39,617 bases of DNA, taken from assembly GCA_945872185.1 (NCBI GenBank), contig CAMBZX010000007.1:1-39617 (forward strand). The letters are read 5' to 3'. The notes under the pieces were generated by a model. That model ran no database searches and was not told the DNA's origin. It was given only the letters and a program-made list of their open reading frames with translations. The position numbers and the translations under genes are program-made. The DNA comes from Synechococcus sp. UW140 (GTDB lineage: Bacteria > Cyanobacteriota > Cyanobacteriia > PCC-6307 > Cyanobiaceae). Below, piece by piece: positions 17,903-26,364 of the stretch. Position 1 is the first letter of the stretch, and every line of letters begins with the position of its first letter.

Positions 17903-20900
17903 GATGGCAGGGGGCCTGGAGCAGCGTCTTCCTGCCTGGATTGAAACGTTTCAGTCACGTTTGCCCTTGGACCCGACTCTTGATCTTCAGTCCTTCTGGC
18001 TCGCGCAGCGAGGGGCAGAGGGCCCACGGCCGGCCCTGGAAGATCCCTGGGGGCGGGCCCATCGACCCGACTGGGCGGCCCGGGGGCTGATCATCTGGCC
18101 CCGGGGCGGCCAGGTGCGGCAGCTGCGGTTGACCCTGGTCTGCCCGGAGCCCTGGCGTTGTCTCGGGCCTGAACGGGCGGTGGCGCGCCTTTGTCTGTGC
18201 TGGTGGGCCGATGCGATGGAGCTGCTGGTCGACGCGCAGCCCGTGCATGGCGGTGATCTGTTCGATACCGCCTGTCGTTGGCCCCTACCGGAACGCTGGT
18301 GGGCTGGTGAACCGCTGGAGCTGGAGCTGCGCCTGCGCAGTCCCTGCCATGACGACGGCGCCCTGATCCACAGCCGGCTGGAACTCGAACCGCTTGATCC
18401 GGCTGATCCCGACGGCCTGCTGGCCCCCACCCTGGCGGCCCTGGCGGCCCTGCGGCGGCAACGGGGCCAGCCTGAGGCCGCCCCCAGCGGCTCGGTGCAG
18501 GTGCTCGGTCATGCCCACCTCGATCTCGCCTGGCTCTGGCCGGTGGCCGACACCTGGCGGGCGGCCGAGCGCACCTTCAGCTCCGCGCTGGATCTGATGG
18601 AGCGCTTCCCGCAGCTCCATTTCGGCCATTCGACTCCGGCGCTCTACGCCTGGCTGGAGCTGCAGCGGCCAGCCTTGTTCGCCCGCATCCGCTCGGCGAT
18701 GCGGGCCGGCCGTTGGGAGCCGCTGAATGGCCCCTGGGTCGAGAGCGACTGCGTGCTGCTCGACACCGCCTCCTTGCTGCGGCAGTTCCAGGAGGGGCAG
18801 CACTACAGCCAGCGCGCTTTCCCGGAGTGGGACCACAACCTGGCCTGGTTGCCTGACAGCTTCGGTTTTGCCGCCGGCCTGCCGGCCGTGGCGGCCGCCA
18901 CCGGGGTGCGCTGGTTCTGCACCCACAAGCTGGCCTGGAACGCCACCAACCCCTTCCCCCATCGCTTGTTCCGCTGGCGCAGCCGCTGTGGCAGCGAGGT
19001 GCTGGCCCTGATGACGGCGCCGATCGGCACCGCCGGCGATCCGCTGGCGATCGAGAGCTATCGCCTGGATTGGCAGCAGGCCACCGGCATCGGCGACGCC
19101 CTCTGGCTGCCGGGGGTCGGCGATCACGGGGGTGGCCCCACCGCCGAGATGCTGGAGCAGCTGGCGCTCTGGCAGCAGCAACCGGCCGCCGTACCCCAGC
19201 GCCACGGCACCCTGCGCGCCTATCTCGAGCGGCTGGCGCCCCTGGCGCCCCAGTTGCCGGTGTGGCGGGATGAGCTCTACCTGGAGCTGCACCGAGGCTG
19301 TGCCACCAGTCGGCCCGATCAGAAGCGCCACAACCGCACCCTGGAGCGGCTGTTGCGCGAGGCGGAGCTGGCCCGGGCCCTGCTCCTGGCCGTGGTGGTT
19401 GCGGTTGACCAGCCGGGGGCGGCGGCCGCTGGTGAGCTGGCTCCTGCGGGCCAGCCCGCGGCCGCGGCCGGTGCCAAGGGGCAGACGGCGCTTGACTGGC
19501 GACCGCTGTTGTTCCAGCAGTTTCACGACATCCTGCCGGGCACCTCGATTCCGGAGGTGTTCGAGCAGGCTGAGTCCCAATGGCGGGCGGCCCGCCGTTG
19601 CAGCCGCGCCCAGCGCGATCGGGACCTGCAGACGCTGCTGGCCGGGCTGGAGCCCGTTGTGACCGCCCGGGATGCTGGCCTGGCCCTGTCTGCCGTCCCA
19701 CCGACAGCCCCAGTCCTGCCAGGTCCGCCACCTCCAGACCTGCCACTTCCAGACCTGCCACTGCCGGTCCTGCCACTGCCAGGCCCGGCAACGCTGGACA
19801 TGCCACTGCCGGATCCGTTGTTGGTGGCGACAGCGCCACCGCCCGCCGGGTTGTGGCCAGGCCGGCCGGCGGTTCATTGGTGGACCGATATTCCCCCGGC
19901 GACCACCTCGCTCAAGTGTCAGCCGGCTGGTGGCGGCGCGGTCAGCGCTCAGGCCCGCGACCAGCTCTGGTGGCTGGCCCAGCTGCAGACCCTGCCGGCC
20001 ATGGACCGCACGCTGCGGCTGCCCCCCGGCGCCTGGAGCCTGATCCAGGCTGATGGCCAGGAGTGGGCCCTGCCCGCCCAGGCCGCCGCCGAGGGGGGCG
20101 TCTGGATTCAGCTGCCTGTTCCCGCCGGCGTGGCGGTGCTGGCTCTGCGGCGTCGATGGGTCAGCGCTGCCTCGGCCCCTGCCGGGGGTCGTGCGGCATC
20201 GCCATCGGGCTCCCCGGGGCCAGGGCGGCCGTCATCCGAGCCCCTGCAGCAGTCGCCACCGGCCCTGCCTTTCGCTTCCGCAGGGCAGCCCCTTGCGGCT
20301 CCGCCGCCAGCGCCAACGGCAGGAATGCTGCTGTCACCAGAGCCGCGGCTGCCGCAGGAGCCGTTGCTCCAAACGCAGGAGCCGCCATCGCTGCAGCCGC
20401 TGCCAGCACGGAATCCGCCTATGCCGCCGCCGCCCTCCCAGGCGCCACAACCCCTGCCGTCAGCCTTGCCGCCATCCCCATTGCTGCCAGCTCCTGCACC
20501 TGCACCAGCATCGGCATCGGCATCGCTGCAGTCACCACAGAAGCCACCAACGCCAACGCTCCAGCCTCACCCCCAGTCCCAGTCTCAGCCAGCATCCGCG
20601 CGGCCGCAGCCATCGCCACCACGTCCAAGCCTGCAGCCGGTGCAGCCGGTTCATTGCGTTCCGGCTCCTGAGCTCGGGCCCGACCACTGGCGCCTCGGCA
20701 ATGGCCTGATCGAGGCGGTGATCGGGCCGGCGGGTGTGGAACAGCTGGGGGCAGGCTCGGCCGCTGGGCTGGGTGAATCCCTACTGGCGGCTCCCTTGCG
20801 TTGGCAGCGCTGGGCTGATCGGGGGGAGTTCTGGGATGCCTGGGATCTCGCCGCCGATCACCGCCAGCACCCCCTGCCCTGGGAGTGGCACGGCCCGGCC

Positions 20901-21929
20901 GCGCTGATCAGCGCTGGTCCCCTCGCCGTCCAGCTCCGCTGGCGCGGCCGGGTGGGGGCGAGCCCGGTGCGGCTGGAGCTGCGCTTGCTGGCCGGCAGTC
21001 CCTGGCTGGAGTTGGTGCTGTGCCAGCACTGGCGCCAGCGGCATGAGCTGCTGCAACTGGAGATTCCCCTGGCCCGCCGGGCGGAGCGCTGGGCGGCCGA
21101 CACCACGGCCGGCGTGATCGAGCGACCGGCGGTGGCGCACACGCCGCGGGAGCAGGCCCGCTGGGAGGTGCCGGCGATCAGCTGGATTGCCGCGGCTGGA
21201 TTGGCGGTGCTGTTGGATGGCCCCCAGGGGGTCTCGGCGGCGGCCGATCGCCTCAGTGTCTCGTTGCTGCGGGCCCCCACCTGGCCCGATCCCGGCGCCG
21301 ACAACGGCTGGCAACGCCAGCGCCTGGGTCTGATGGCGGCGCCGGCGGGCTGGCGCCCGGCGCGGGTGCCGCAGCAGGCACGCCGACTGCGCGAACCGCT
21401 GTGGCTGCGCCCCCGCCCGCCGGTTGAATCCAGTCCAGCTGGAGCCGCTCAGGCAGAGAATCCCCTCTTCGCAGGCCACGGCTGGCCGGCCTTGCCGCCC
21501 CTGGACGAGGACCTGCGGCTGGTGGGACTGCGCCCCTCCACTCCCGCTGCCACTCCCGCTGCCACTCCCGCTGCCATTGCAGTTCCCACTTCCACTGCTC
21601 CTGCAGCCAAGCCTGGGTCTGAGCTTGGCTCTGCATCGGTTTCTTCAGTTTCTTCAGTCGCGCCAAGACATCGTGCCGGTGTGTCCGGCGCCGCCGCTGA
21701 CAGGGTTGGCCAGCCCTTGGCGGCCCAACCCTGGGGCGCTGAGCTGGTGCTGAGCGTTCAGAACGAGGGCCCCTGCCGGCGCCGGCTGGAGCTGGGAGCT
21801 GGCTGGCAGGTGCTGGAACGGCTCGACGGTCTCGATCGCCCTTGGGCGGGTACGGGCGACAGCCTGCTGCTGAGGCCCTGGCAGCTGGCGTTCTGGCGTA
21901 TCCGCTGGCAGCCACCAGCCCCGGGCTGA
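17880..21929 (+). CDS. Alpha-mannosidase, glycoside hydrolase family 38, with proline-rich inserts
   Basis: This 1349-residue protein is a GH38 alpha-mannosidase, a zinc enzyme cleaving alpha-mannosides. The catalytic domain (about 205-500) shows [17 protein letters not shown] with metal ligands H213 and D215, the nucleophile region NGPWVESD with D290, [13 protein letters not shown], and [10 protein letters not shown] with H416. The helical mid-domain contains [18 protein letters not shown]. The C-terminal beta-sandwich starts again at about 928 ([21 protein letters not shown]). No signal peptide is visible, so it is probably cytoplasmic. The protein is longer than the roughly 1000-1050 residues I expect because of low-complexity inserts at about 605-650, 764-925 and 1219-1280. 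The start is the ATG at 17880; M9 at 17904 is an alternative. Confidence 0.9.
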   Translation: MGLEWPSKMAGGLEQRLPAWIETFQSRLPLDPTLDLQSFWLAQRGAEGPRPALEDPWGRAHRPDWAARGLIIWPRGGQVRQLRLTLVCPEPWRCLGPERAVARLCLCWWADAMELLVDAQPVHGGDLFDTACRWPLPERWWAGEPLELELRLRSPCHDDGALIHSRLELEPLDPADPDGLLAPTLAALAALRRQRGQPEAAPSGSVQVLGHAHLDLAWLWPVADTWRAAERTFSSALDLMERFPQLHFGHSTPALYAWLELQRPALFARIRSAMRAGRWEPLNGPWVESDCVLLDTASLLRQFQEGQHYSQRAFPEWDHNLAWLPDSFGFAAGLPAVAAATGVRWFCTHKLAWNATNPFPHRLFRWRSRCGSEVLALMTAPIGTAGDPLAIESYRLDWQQATGIGDALWLPGVGDHGGGPTAEMLEQLALWQQQPAAVPQRHGTLRAYLERLAPLAPQLPVWRDELYLELHRGCATSRPDQKRHNRTLERLLREAELARALLLAVVVAVDQPGAAAAGELAPAGQPAAAAGAKGQTALDWRPLLFQQFHDILPGTSIPEVFEQAESQWRAARRCSRAQRDRDLQTLLAGLEPVVTARDAGLALSAVPPTAPVLPGPPPPDLPLPDLPLPVLPLPGPATLDMPLPDPLLVATAPPPAGLWPGRPAVHWWTDIPPATTSLKCQPAGGGAVSAQARDQLWWLAQLQTLPAMDRTLRLPPGAWSLIQADGQEWALPAQAAAEGGVWIQLPVPAGVAVLALRRRWVSAASAPAGGRAASPSGSPGPGRPSSEPLQQSPPALPFASAGQPLAAPPPAPTAGMLLSPEPRLPQEPLLQTQEPPSLQPLPARNPPMPPPPSQAPQPLPSALPPSPLLPAPAPAPASASASLQSPQKPPTPTLQPHPQSQSQPASARPQPSPPRPSLQPVQPVHCVPAPELGPDHWRLGNGLIEAVIGPAGVEQLGAGSAAGLGESLLAAPLRWQRWADRGEFWDAWDLAADHRQHPLPWEWHGPAALISAGPLAVQLRWRGRVGASPVRLELRLLAGSPWLELVLCQHWRQRHELLQLEIPLARRAERWAADTTAGVIERPAVAHTPREQARWEVPAISWIAAAGLAVLLDGPQGVSAAADRLSVSLLRAPTWPDPGADNGWQRQRLGLMAAPAGWRPARVPQQARRLREPLWLRPRPPVESSPAGAAQAENPLFAGHGWPALPPLDEDLRLVGLRPSTPAATPAATPAAIAVPTSTAPAAKPGSELGSASVSSVSSVAPRHRAGVSGAAADRVGQPLAAQPWGAELVLSVQNEGPCRRRLELGAGWQVLERLDGLDRPWAGTGDSLLLRPWQLAFWRIRWQPPAPG
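19734..19808 (+). repeat. 15-bp tandem repeat, five units, inside the GH38 gene
   Basis: Five consecutive 15-base units begin at 19734, 19749, 19764, 19779 and 19794. The first two are CCAGACCTGCCACT followed by T or G; the later three are diverged. They encode [20 protein letters not shown] and LDMPL, so the repeat is in frame and extends a proline-rich linker without disrupting the enzyme. Confidence 0.85.
20169..20654 (+). repeat. Low-complexity proline/serine/glutamine insert in the GH38 gene
   Basis: About 162 codons (residues 764-925) are almost only Pro, Ser, Ala, Gln and Leu, sitting between two conserved blocks of the mannosidase. The coding strand is very rich in C and poor in T, and other frames are also open here, as expected of such biased DNA. 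Small internal repeats (CATCGG near 20512-20525, CCAGTCC and CAGTCTC near 20570-20590) suggest growth by slippage. Confidence 0.75.
21539..21574 (+). repeat. 12-bp perfect tandem repeat, three units, in the GH38 gene
   Basis: CACTCCCGCTGC occurs three times without a mismatch, encoding Thr-Pro-Ala-Ala repeats, followed by a degenerate fourth unit. It opens the third low-complexity insert of the mannosidase (about residues 1219-1280), which ends in a Ser/Val-rich stretch. Confidence 0.85.
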
Positions 21930-21987
21930 ATGTTCCGGTCGTGAGGGGCCCGGTTGCTGCCGCCGCGGGCCCAGGCCTGGCCTGGGT

Positions 21988-22134
21988 TCAGTCCTCGTGG
22001 TCGTCGAAGGGGTCGGTCAGCTGCTTGGAGGGAGGACCAAAGGCGGTGTAGACGCCGAAGCCGGTGAGCGCCAGCAGCACCGCCAGCACGGCGATCGCAA
22101 CGGAGAGGGCGGGAGAGCTGCTGGAGGGATCCAT
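21988..22134 (-). CDS. psbN: PsbN, photosystem II assembly protein
   Basis: PsbN is a small membrane protein needed for photosystem II assembly and repair rather than a stable subunit. The 48-residue product begins MDPSSSSPALSVAIAVLAVL and ends LTGFGVYTAFGPPSKQLTDP then FDDHED, the characteristic PsbN C-terminus. The open frame continues upstream, but the family length sets the start at the ATG at 22134. As in other cyanobacteria and chloroplasts it is encoded opposite and next to psbH. It is convergent with the alpha-mannosidase gene, 58 bases away. Confidence 0.96.
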   Translation of the reverse strand: MDPSSSSPALSVAIAVLAVLLALTGFGVYTAFGPPSKQLTDPFDDHED

Positions 22135-22292
22135 GGGGAGGGGAGGGGAGCGGGGGGGCGAGCGGGCTGGGGTTTGCGGGGCCGTGCGGCGAGGTGGCCG
22201 TGCATCACAACTCCCGACAGCCCAACGCAATGAGGCCTGCAAGGCCCTTACAGTAACCAGAACGATCTTCTGCTTGAGAGCACCGATCTGCC

Positions 22293-22493
22293 ATGGCTCA
22301 ACGCACCCGCCTGGGAGACATCCTGCGTCCGCTGAATTCTGAATACGGCAAGGTGGTTCCCGGCTGGGGCACCACGCCGGTGATGGGCATTTTCATGGCC
22401 CTGTTCCTGGTCTTCCTGCTGGTGATCCTGCAGCTGTACAACAAGTCCCTGCTGCTTGAGGGCATCACCGTCAACTGGAACGGCGTCGGCTGA
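22293..22493 (+). CDS. psbH: Photosystem II phosphoprotein-type subunit H
   Basis: PsbH is a one-helix photosystem II subunit near CP47, involved in QA/QB function and bicarbonate binding. The 66-residue protein has the typical N-terminal stretch [20 protein letters not shown] and GWGTTPVMG, then the helix [20 protein letters not shown]. The ATG at 22293 gives standard length. It heads a probable operon with tatA (30 bases later) and pth. A TACAGT -10-like element lies at 22249-22254, but I could not pair it with a good -35 box. Confidence 0.97.
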   Translation: MAQRTRLGDILRPLNSEYGKVVPGWGTTPVMGIFMALFLVFLLVILQLYNKSLLLEGITVNWNGVG

Positions 22494-22523
22494 CCTCATC
22501 GGCGATTTCCGCCCCCAGCATCC

Positions 22524-22862
22524 ATGAACATTTTCGGTATCGGGCTGCCAGAGATGGCGGTGATCGCCGCCATCGGCCTGCTGGTGTTCGGCCCCAAGCG
22601 GCTGCCGGAACTGGGCAAGACCCTGGGGCGCACCCTCAGGGGTTTCCAGTCGGCTTCGCAGGAATTTGAACAGGAGTTTCGCAGTGCCATCGCCCCAGGC
22701 GAGGCCTCCACTCCCTTGGGTGCCTCGGCCTTCGGTGCCGCGCCTGAGGTTTCGGGCATGCCAGTTGCGGCTGAACCTGCCCTTGCGGTCGAGGTCTGTG
22801 CCACGCCCGAAGCCAGCAGCCCGGTTGCGTCCAGCTCCCAGCCTGTAGAAACGGTCGGCTGA
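22524..22862 (+). CDS. tatA: Twin-arginine translocase TatA/E-type subunit
   Basis: TatA-type proteins form the pore of the Tat system, which exports folded proteins across thylakoid and plasma membranes. The 112-residue product shows the classic plan: a short N-terminal helix (MNIFGIGLPEMAVIAAIGLL), the hinge VFGPKRLPELGKTLGR and an amphipathic helix RTLRGFQSASQEFEQEF. The rest is an Ala/Ser/Pro/Val-rich tail. The Glu in position 10 (LPEM) is the conserved polar residue of TatA/TatB proteins. It lies between psbH and pth, an arrangement I recall from other picocyanobacteria. Confidence 0.93.
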   Translation: MNIFGIGLPEMAVIAAIGLLVFGPKRLPELGKTLGRTLRGFQSASQEFEQEFRSAIAPGEASTPLGASAFGAAPEVSGMPVAAEPALAVEVCATPEASSPVASSSQPVETVG

Positions 22863-22881
22863 AGGGCTCGCTCAACATCCT

Positions 22882-23499
22882 GTGGATTTGCAACTGCTGG
22901 TCGGTCTTGGCAATCCAGGCGATCGCTATGCCGACACCCGCCACAACGTTGGCTTCATGGTGCTGGAACGGTTGGCTGCCGCCGCGGCTGCCCCATTCCG
23001 CCCGCAGGCCCGGCTGCAGGGCAAGCTGGCCGAAATCGGCAACGGTGAGCAGCGCCTGCGTTTGTTGATGCCGCAGACGTTCATGAATGAGAGCGGCCGG
23101 GCCATCCGCGCTGCCCTCGACTGGTATCGGCTTAACCCTGGGCAGCTGCTGGTGCTGGTCGATGACATGGATCTGCCCCTCGGCCGGCTGCGGCTGCGGG
23201 CCTCGGGCAGCGCCGGCGGCCACAACGGCCTGCGCAGCACCATCCAGCATCTCGGTACCCAGGATTTTCCCCGTCTGCGCATCGGCATCGGTGCCCCCGC
23301 CGACAATCCGCAGGAGCGCCGGGAGCGCACCGTGTCCCACGTGCTGGGCCGGTTTTCAGCCGCGGAGCGGCCGTTGCTGGAGGCCGTGCTGGCGGAGGTG
23401 ATCGCCGGGATCGAGCTGATCCGGCGTTCGGGCCTGGAGCGGGCCGGTAACCGGCTGAACAGTTTTCGGGCCGGCGCAGCGGCATCCTCAGAAGCATGA
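22882..23499 (+). CDS. pth: Peptidyl-tRNA hydrolase
   Basis: Pth releases tRNA from prematurely dropped peptidyl-tRNA. The 205-residue protein begins with GTG at 22882 and shows all family motifs: LLVGLGNPGDRYADTRHNVG with the catalytic His, PQTFMNESGRA, LVLVDDMDLPLG, and GSAGGHNGLRSTIQHLGTQ. The length is normal. The start lies 19 bases after tatA. Its stop overlaps the ATG of the DUF3146 gene by four bases (ATGA at 23496-23499), implying translational coupling. Confidence 0.97.
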   Translation: MDLQLLVGLGNPGDRYADTRHNVGFMVLERLAAAAAAPFRPQARLQGKLAEIGNGEQRLRLLMPQTFMNESGRAIRAALDWYRLNPGQLLVLVDDMDLPLGRLRLRASGSAGGHNGLRSTIQHLGTQDFPRLRIGIGAPADNPQERRERTVSHVLGRFSAAERPLLEAVLAEVIAGIELIRRSGLERAGNRLNSFRAGAAASSEA

Positions 23500-23753
23500 G
23501 CCGTCTTCCGACCACCACGGCCAGGCTGCGAGTGTTGCGCCAGAGCTTCAGCCCCTGCCTGTTGGAGGGGGAGGTGAGTGCCGGTGGCTTCCAGTGGAGC
23601 TTTTGCTGGGCCTTTGATCGCGGCGAGCTGAGTGTGGAGCCCTCCCTGGGTCGGGCCCTGATTCAGGACGCGTTGCTGCGTTTTCTGCTCCAGGCGGATT
23701 ATCAGCTCGAACCCGGCGGCGACTACGCCTTCACGGTGCGCGCCAGCTTCTGA
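23496..23753 (+). CDS. DUF3146 family small protein
   Basis: This 85-residue protein resembles the cyanobacterial DUF3146 family: RLRVLRQSFSPCLLEGEVSA, then an aromatic-rich beta region (FQWSFCWAFDRGELSVEPSL) and RALIQDALLRFLLQADYQL. It looks like a small alpha/beta domain. I know no function. Its start is coupled to the pth stop. Its last 31 bases overlap, tail to tail, the end of the RuvX-like gene on the other strand. Confidence 0.8.
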   Translation: MSRLPTTTARLRVLRQSFSPCLLEGEVSAGGFQWSFCWAFDRGELSVEPSLGRALIQDALLRFLLQADYQLEPGGDYAFTVRASF

Positions 23754-24202
23754 GGCACGGCCAGGGTCTGCGACCGCAGCAGGGGACGGCTCAGCCAGCG
23801 TTCCAGCAGCAGCTGGGCCACCACATCGTCCCAGTCCCGGGGTGGCTGGCGCAGGCCCGGCGGCAGCAGGCGCTGCCAGAGCCGGGGTGGGTGCAGCTGC
23901 CAGTAGCGCTCCCGGGCGGCCAGGGTGCTGCCCCGTTCCTCCACCGGCAGCACCAACAAGCCACCCGCTGCCAGCCGTTGCTGCCAGAGGCTCGAGCCGG
24001 TGCCGTTGCCCAGGACCACCGCCGCCAGGCCGCTGCCGTGTTGCCAGTGGCTCAGCAGCGCCAAAGCGTCCTGGGGAGGCAGCACAGCGGCGGCGACGAT
24101 CTGCTGACGCTCGGCGTCGGTGAGCACCAGGCCACATTTGCTGCGGCCTGGATCGAGGCCGGCGAGGGGGCCCGGGCCGGGGCGGCTGGCGGCGGCGCTC
24201 AT
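23723..24202 (-). CDS. RuvX/YqgF-like RNase H-fold nuclease, cyanobacterial type
   Basis: This 159-residue protein opens with LAGLDPGRSKCGLVLTD, the first strand of the RNase H-like fold with its catalytic Asp, as in RuvC/YqgF resolvases. VVLGNGTGSSLWQQRL and VEERGSTLAARERYW (a candidate second acidic position) follow the same plan, and DDVVAQLLLERWL could carry the C-terminal acidic residue. It is therefore a candidate Holliday-junction resolvase-like or 16S rRNA-processing nuclease, but which one cannot be told. Its start overlaps the stop of the DUF3084 gene by four bases, so it is the second gene of that reverse operon. The 3' end overlaps the DUF3146 gene by 31 bases. Confidence 0.72.
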   Translation of the reverse strand: MSAAASRPGPGPLAGLDPGRSKCGLVLTDAERQQIVAAAVLPPQDALALLSHWQHGSGLAAVVLGNGTGSSLWQQRLAAGGLLVLPVEERGSTLAARERYWQLHPPRLWQRLLPPGLRQPPRDWDDVVAQLLLERWLSRPLLRSQTLAVPQKLARTVKA

Positions 24203-25455
24203 GACTGCCGTTCGCGCCGACGATCGCTGGCCGGGCCTGGATTCAGCCAGTGCAGCTCGACGACGATCGGGTCGGGGGTATCGGCGTTGCTGCGGACCGT
24301 GGCCTCGAGGGTGGCCTCCTGGCCGACAGGGCGATCGGCTAGAGCCCGGCCCAGCTCGTTGAAGTCGTTGACGTCGAACTGCAGGCCATCCACCAGGGTG
24401 CCCTGGCGCTGGGCGCGGGCGAAGGCGGCGGCCAGCAGCAGATTCAGGCGGCTGCGCACCAGCTCGGCTCCCCGTTCGTCGCCATCCAGGGTGGTGCGAG
24501 AGAGCACCTCACCTTTGCGCACCACCTGGCGATTGGGTCGCAGATCGGGAAAGGCCAGCACCCGTTGTTCGCCCCGCAGCACGTTGGCGGCCGAGCGGAT
24601 GCTCACCACCCAGGTGCCCCGCTTGGCCAGCATGGTTTTGAGCCGGGCGATGTCATTGCGGGGCACCAGCAGGATCTGGCGGTCGGGTTTCTGCTCGGGC
24701 AGCAGGCGCTGGAAGGCCGTCAGATTGGCCTGCTGCAGCAGGGCCTCAATCACGCTCTGGGCCTGGCTCGATTGGTCCAGCTTCACCTTGGCCGTGGCCA
24801 GGGGCTGGCCGCTGGCGATCACCACATCGCCGCGGCGCAGGGCGATCACATTGCTTTCCAGGCCCTTGAGTTCTTTCTCGCCCGCGGCGATCCGCTGGCG
24901 CACGCTGGTCAGTTCGCCTTCGGTGCGGCGGATCTCAGCATCCCGGCCCTTGACCTCGCGACTGAGCCGCTGGCGCTCCGCCTCCAGCCGGGTCCGTTCC
25001 CGTTGCAGCGGTTGCAGTTCCTGCCGCAGGGAGGCGATCCGGGTCTGGGCGGCGTGGAGCTGGCCCTCGGCCTTGTGCTGGCTATCCAGGGCTCGCTGGC
25101 GGCCGGCGATCGCCTGGGTGCGGCCCAGTTCGGCCCGGCTGAGTTCGCCGCGGCTGCGATCCAGGTTGGCCTGGCTCTGGCGCAGGGCGCTGCGGCTGTC
25201 TCGCAGGCGGGCCTGGATCTGATCGAGCTCAAACAGGCCCATCCGCAGCTGCTCGCTCACCAGCAGCATCAGGCCCAGGGAGAGCGCACTGATCAGGGCG
25301 CCGGTGAGGGCGGTGATCACCACGGCCGTGTTCTTCGGCCTGAGCCCGAACAGGCTGAGCCGTGCCTTGCCCACCCGGGTGCCCAGTCGATCGCCGAGGG
25401 TGGAGAGCACGCCCCCGAGCAGCAGCAAGGTCAGGATCAGCAGCCAGCCCGACAC
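24199..25455 (-). CDS. DUF3084 membrane-anchored coiled-coil protein
   Basis: This 418-residue protein belongs to the cyanobacterial DUF3084 family. Two membrane segments lie at about 3-22 and 46-68, joined by RLGTRVGKARLSLFGLRPKN. A long coiled coil rich in Arg, Gln, Glu and Leu runs from about 72 to 205. A globular C-terminal domain with VASGQPLATAKVKLDQ, PRNDIARLKTMLAKRGTWVV and DFNELGRALADRPVG follows. The topology suggests a structural or scaffold role at the membrane; the function is not known to me. It is the first gene of an operon with the RuvX-like gene. Its start is 77 bases from the ntcA stop, which is on the same strand. Confidence 0.85.
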   Translation of the reverse strand: MSGWLLILTLLLLGGVLSTLGDRLGTRVGKARLSLFGLRPKNTAVVITALTGALISALSLGLMLLVSEQLRMGLFELDQIQARLRDSRSALRQSQANLDRSRGELSRAELGRTQAIAGRQRALDSQHKAEGQLHAAQTRIASLRQELQPLQRERTRLEAERQRLSREVKGRDAEIRRTEGELTSVRQRIAAGEKELKGLESNVIALRRGDVVIASGQPLATAKVKLDQSSQAQSVIEALLQQANLTAFQRLLPEQKPDRQILLVPRNDIARLKTMLAKRGTWVVSIRSAANVLRGEQRVLAFPDLRPNRQVVRKGEVLSRTTLDGDERGAELVRSRLNLLLAAAFARAQRQGTLVDGLQFDVNDFNELGRALADRPVGQEATLEATVRSNADTPDPIVVELHWLNPGPASDRRRERQS

Positions 25456-25532
25456 GCCTTGCTCCCAGAACTGCTCAGTATCGCCGTGACCAGGCCGTTG
25501 GGAGGGCCTTGATGGGGCTCTGGACGCTGAAC

Positions 25533-26273
25533 TCAGCTGAAGCGCTTGGCCAGGGCGATGGGATCGAAAACCGTGATTTTCTTGCGGTCGATCTGCACCA
25601 GGCCATCGTTGCGCAGATCACCCAGCAGGCGGGTGATGGTGACGCGGGTGGAGCCGATCGCCTCGGCGATCGCCTGGTGCGAGAGGCGCAGATCGATTGT
25701 GATCCCCTCGCTGCTGGGCACGCCGAAATCGCGGCACAGCACCAGCAGGAAGCTCACCAGCCGTGACGACATGTCGCGGTGGGTGAGGGTTTCAATCATG
25801 GTTTCCGTCTGCAGGATGCGGGAGGAGAGCCCCTGCAGCAGCAGCAGCCCGACGCTGGCGTCCTGCTCGATCGCCCGCCGCACCGAGGTGGCCGGCGCCG
25901 TCACCATCTCCACCCGGGTGAAGGCGATGGCGTGATAAAAGCGGTCTGAGCGCTGGCCGGTGAGCAGGGAGAGCACGCCGAACAGGCTGTTCTCGCGCAG
26001 CAGGGCCACCGTGATCTCTTCGCCCGATTCGTAGACCCGCGACAGCCGCACGGCGCCGCGGCGCAGCAGATAGACCCGTTCGGCGGGATCGCCGGGGAAG
26101 AAGATGGTTTTTCCCCGTTCGATCGATTCGACATTGCTGCCGGAGAGGCCGCGAATCACCTCCATCAGGGTGGGACCGGCCGTGGCAGCGGTGCCGATGG
26201 CAGCGACGGCTCCGGGGGCCCCGGTGGATGGGGTGCTGGCGTAACGGCTGAAACCGCGTGTGGCGCCGACCAT
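25533..26273 (-). CDS. ntcA: Global nitrogen regulator NtcA
   Basis: NtcA is the CRP-family regulator of nitrogen assimilation in cyanobacteria; it binds 2-oxoglutarate and PipX and activates promoters with GTA-N8-TAC sites. The 246-residue product has the effector domain ([55 protein letters not shown]) and the helix-turn-helix [20 protein letters not shown]. The segment [17 protein letters not shown] is typical. I use the ATG at 26273 ([13 protein letters not shown]), which matches the extended N-terminus I recall from marine Synechococcus; about 20 residues are extra relative to Anabaena. A probable NtcA-type promoter lies directly upstream. Confidence 0.96.
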   Translation of the reverse strand: MVGATRGFSRYASTPSTGAPGAVAAIGTAATAGPTLMEVIRGLSGSNVESIERGKTIFFPGDPAERVYLLRRGAVRLSRVYESGEEITVALLRENSLFGVLSLLTGQRSDRFYHAIAFTRVEMVTAPATSVRRAIEQDASVGLLLLQGLSSRILQTETMIETLTHRDMSSRLVSFLLVLCRDFGVPSSEGITIDLRLSHQAIAEAIGSTRVTITRLLGDLRNDGLVQIDRKKITVFDPIALAKRFS

Positions 26274-26296
26274 GACGGGCTGCCGAGTTGGCTTGG

Positions 26297-26338
26297 AAGC
26301 TAAGGAGCGGTTGGGCCCTGCCTTGTAGCAATCCACAC
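26297..26338 (-). promoter_or_regulatory. Probable NtcA-activated promoter of ntcA
   Basis: On the reverse strand GTG-TGGATTGC-TAC (26325-26338) matches the NtcA consensus GTA-N8-TAC except for one base. It is followed, exactly 22 bases later, by TAGCTT (26297-26302), a TAN3T-type -10 box. This is the classical class II layout, where the NtcA site replaces the -35 box, and suggests autoregulation. The predicted start lies about 15 bases before the ntcA start codon. Confidence 0.6.
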
Positions 26339-26364
26339 TGTTTACCATGGCACAATTCGGCACC

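Noticed and set aside
18285-19877. Long reverse open frames opposite the alpha-mannosidase
   Set aside because: The composition is Arg/Gln/Gly-biased with no recognisable motif, whereas the forward frame carries all GH38 catalytic residues.
20053-20709. Forward open frames overlapping the proline-rich mannosidase insert in other frames
   Set aside because: C-rich repetitive DNA lacks stop codons in all frames. The alternative peptides are Arg/Ser/Cys- or Ala-rich and no frameshift signal is visible.
22226-22254. psbH promoter with TACAGT as -10 box
   Set aside because: No acceptable -35 box is found at normal spacing, so I mention the -10-like element only in the psbH entry.
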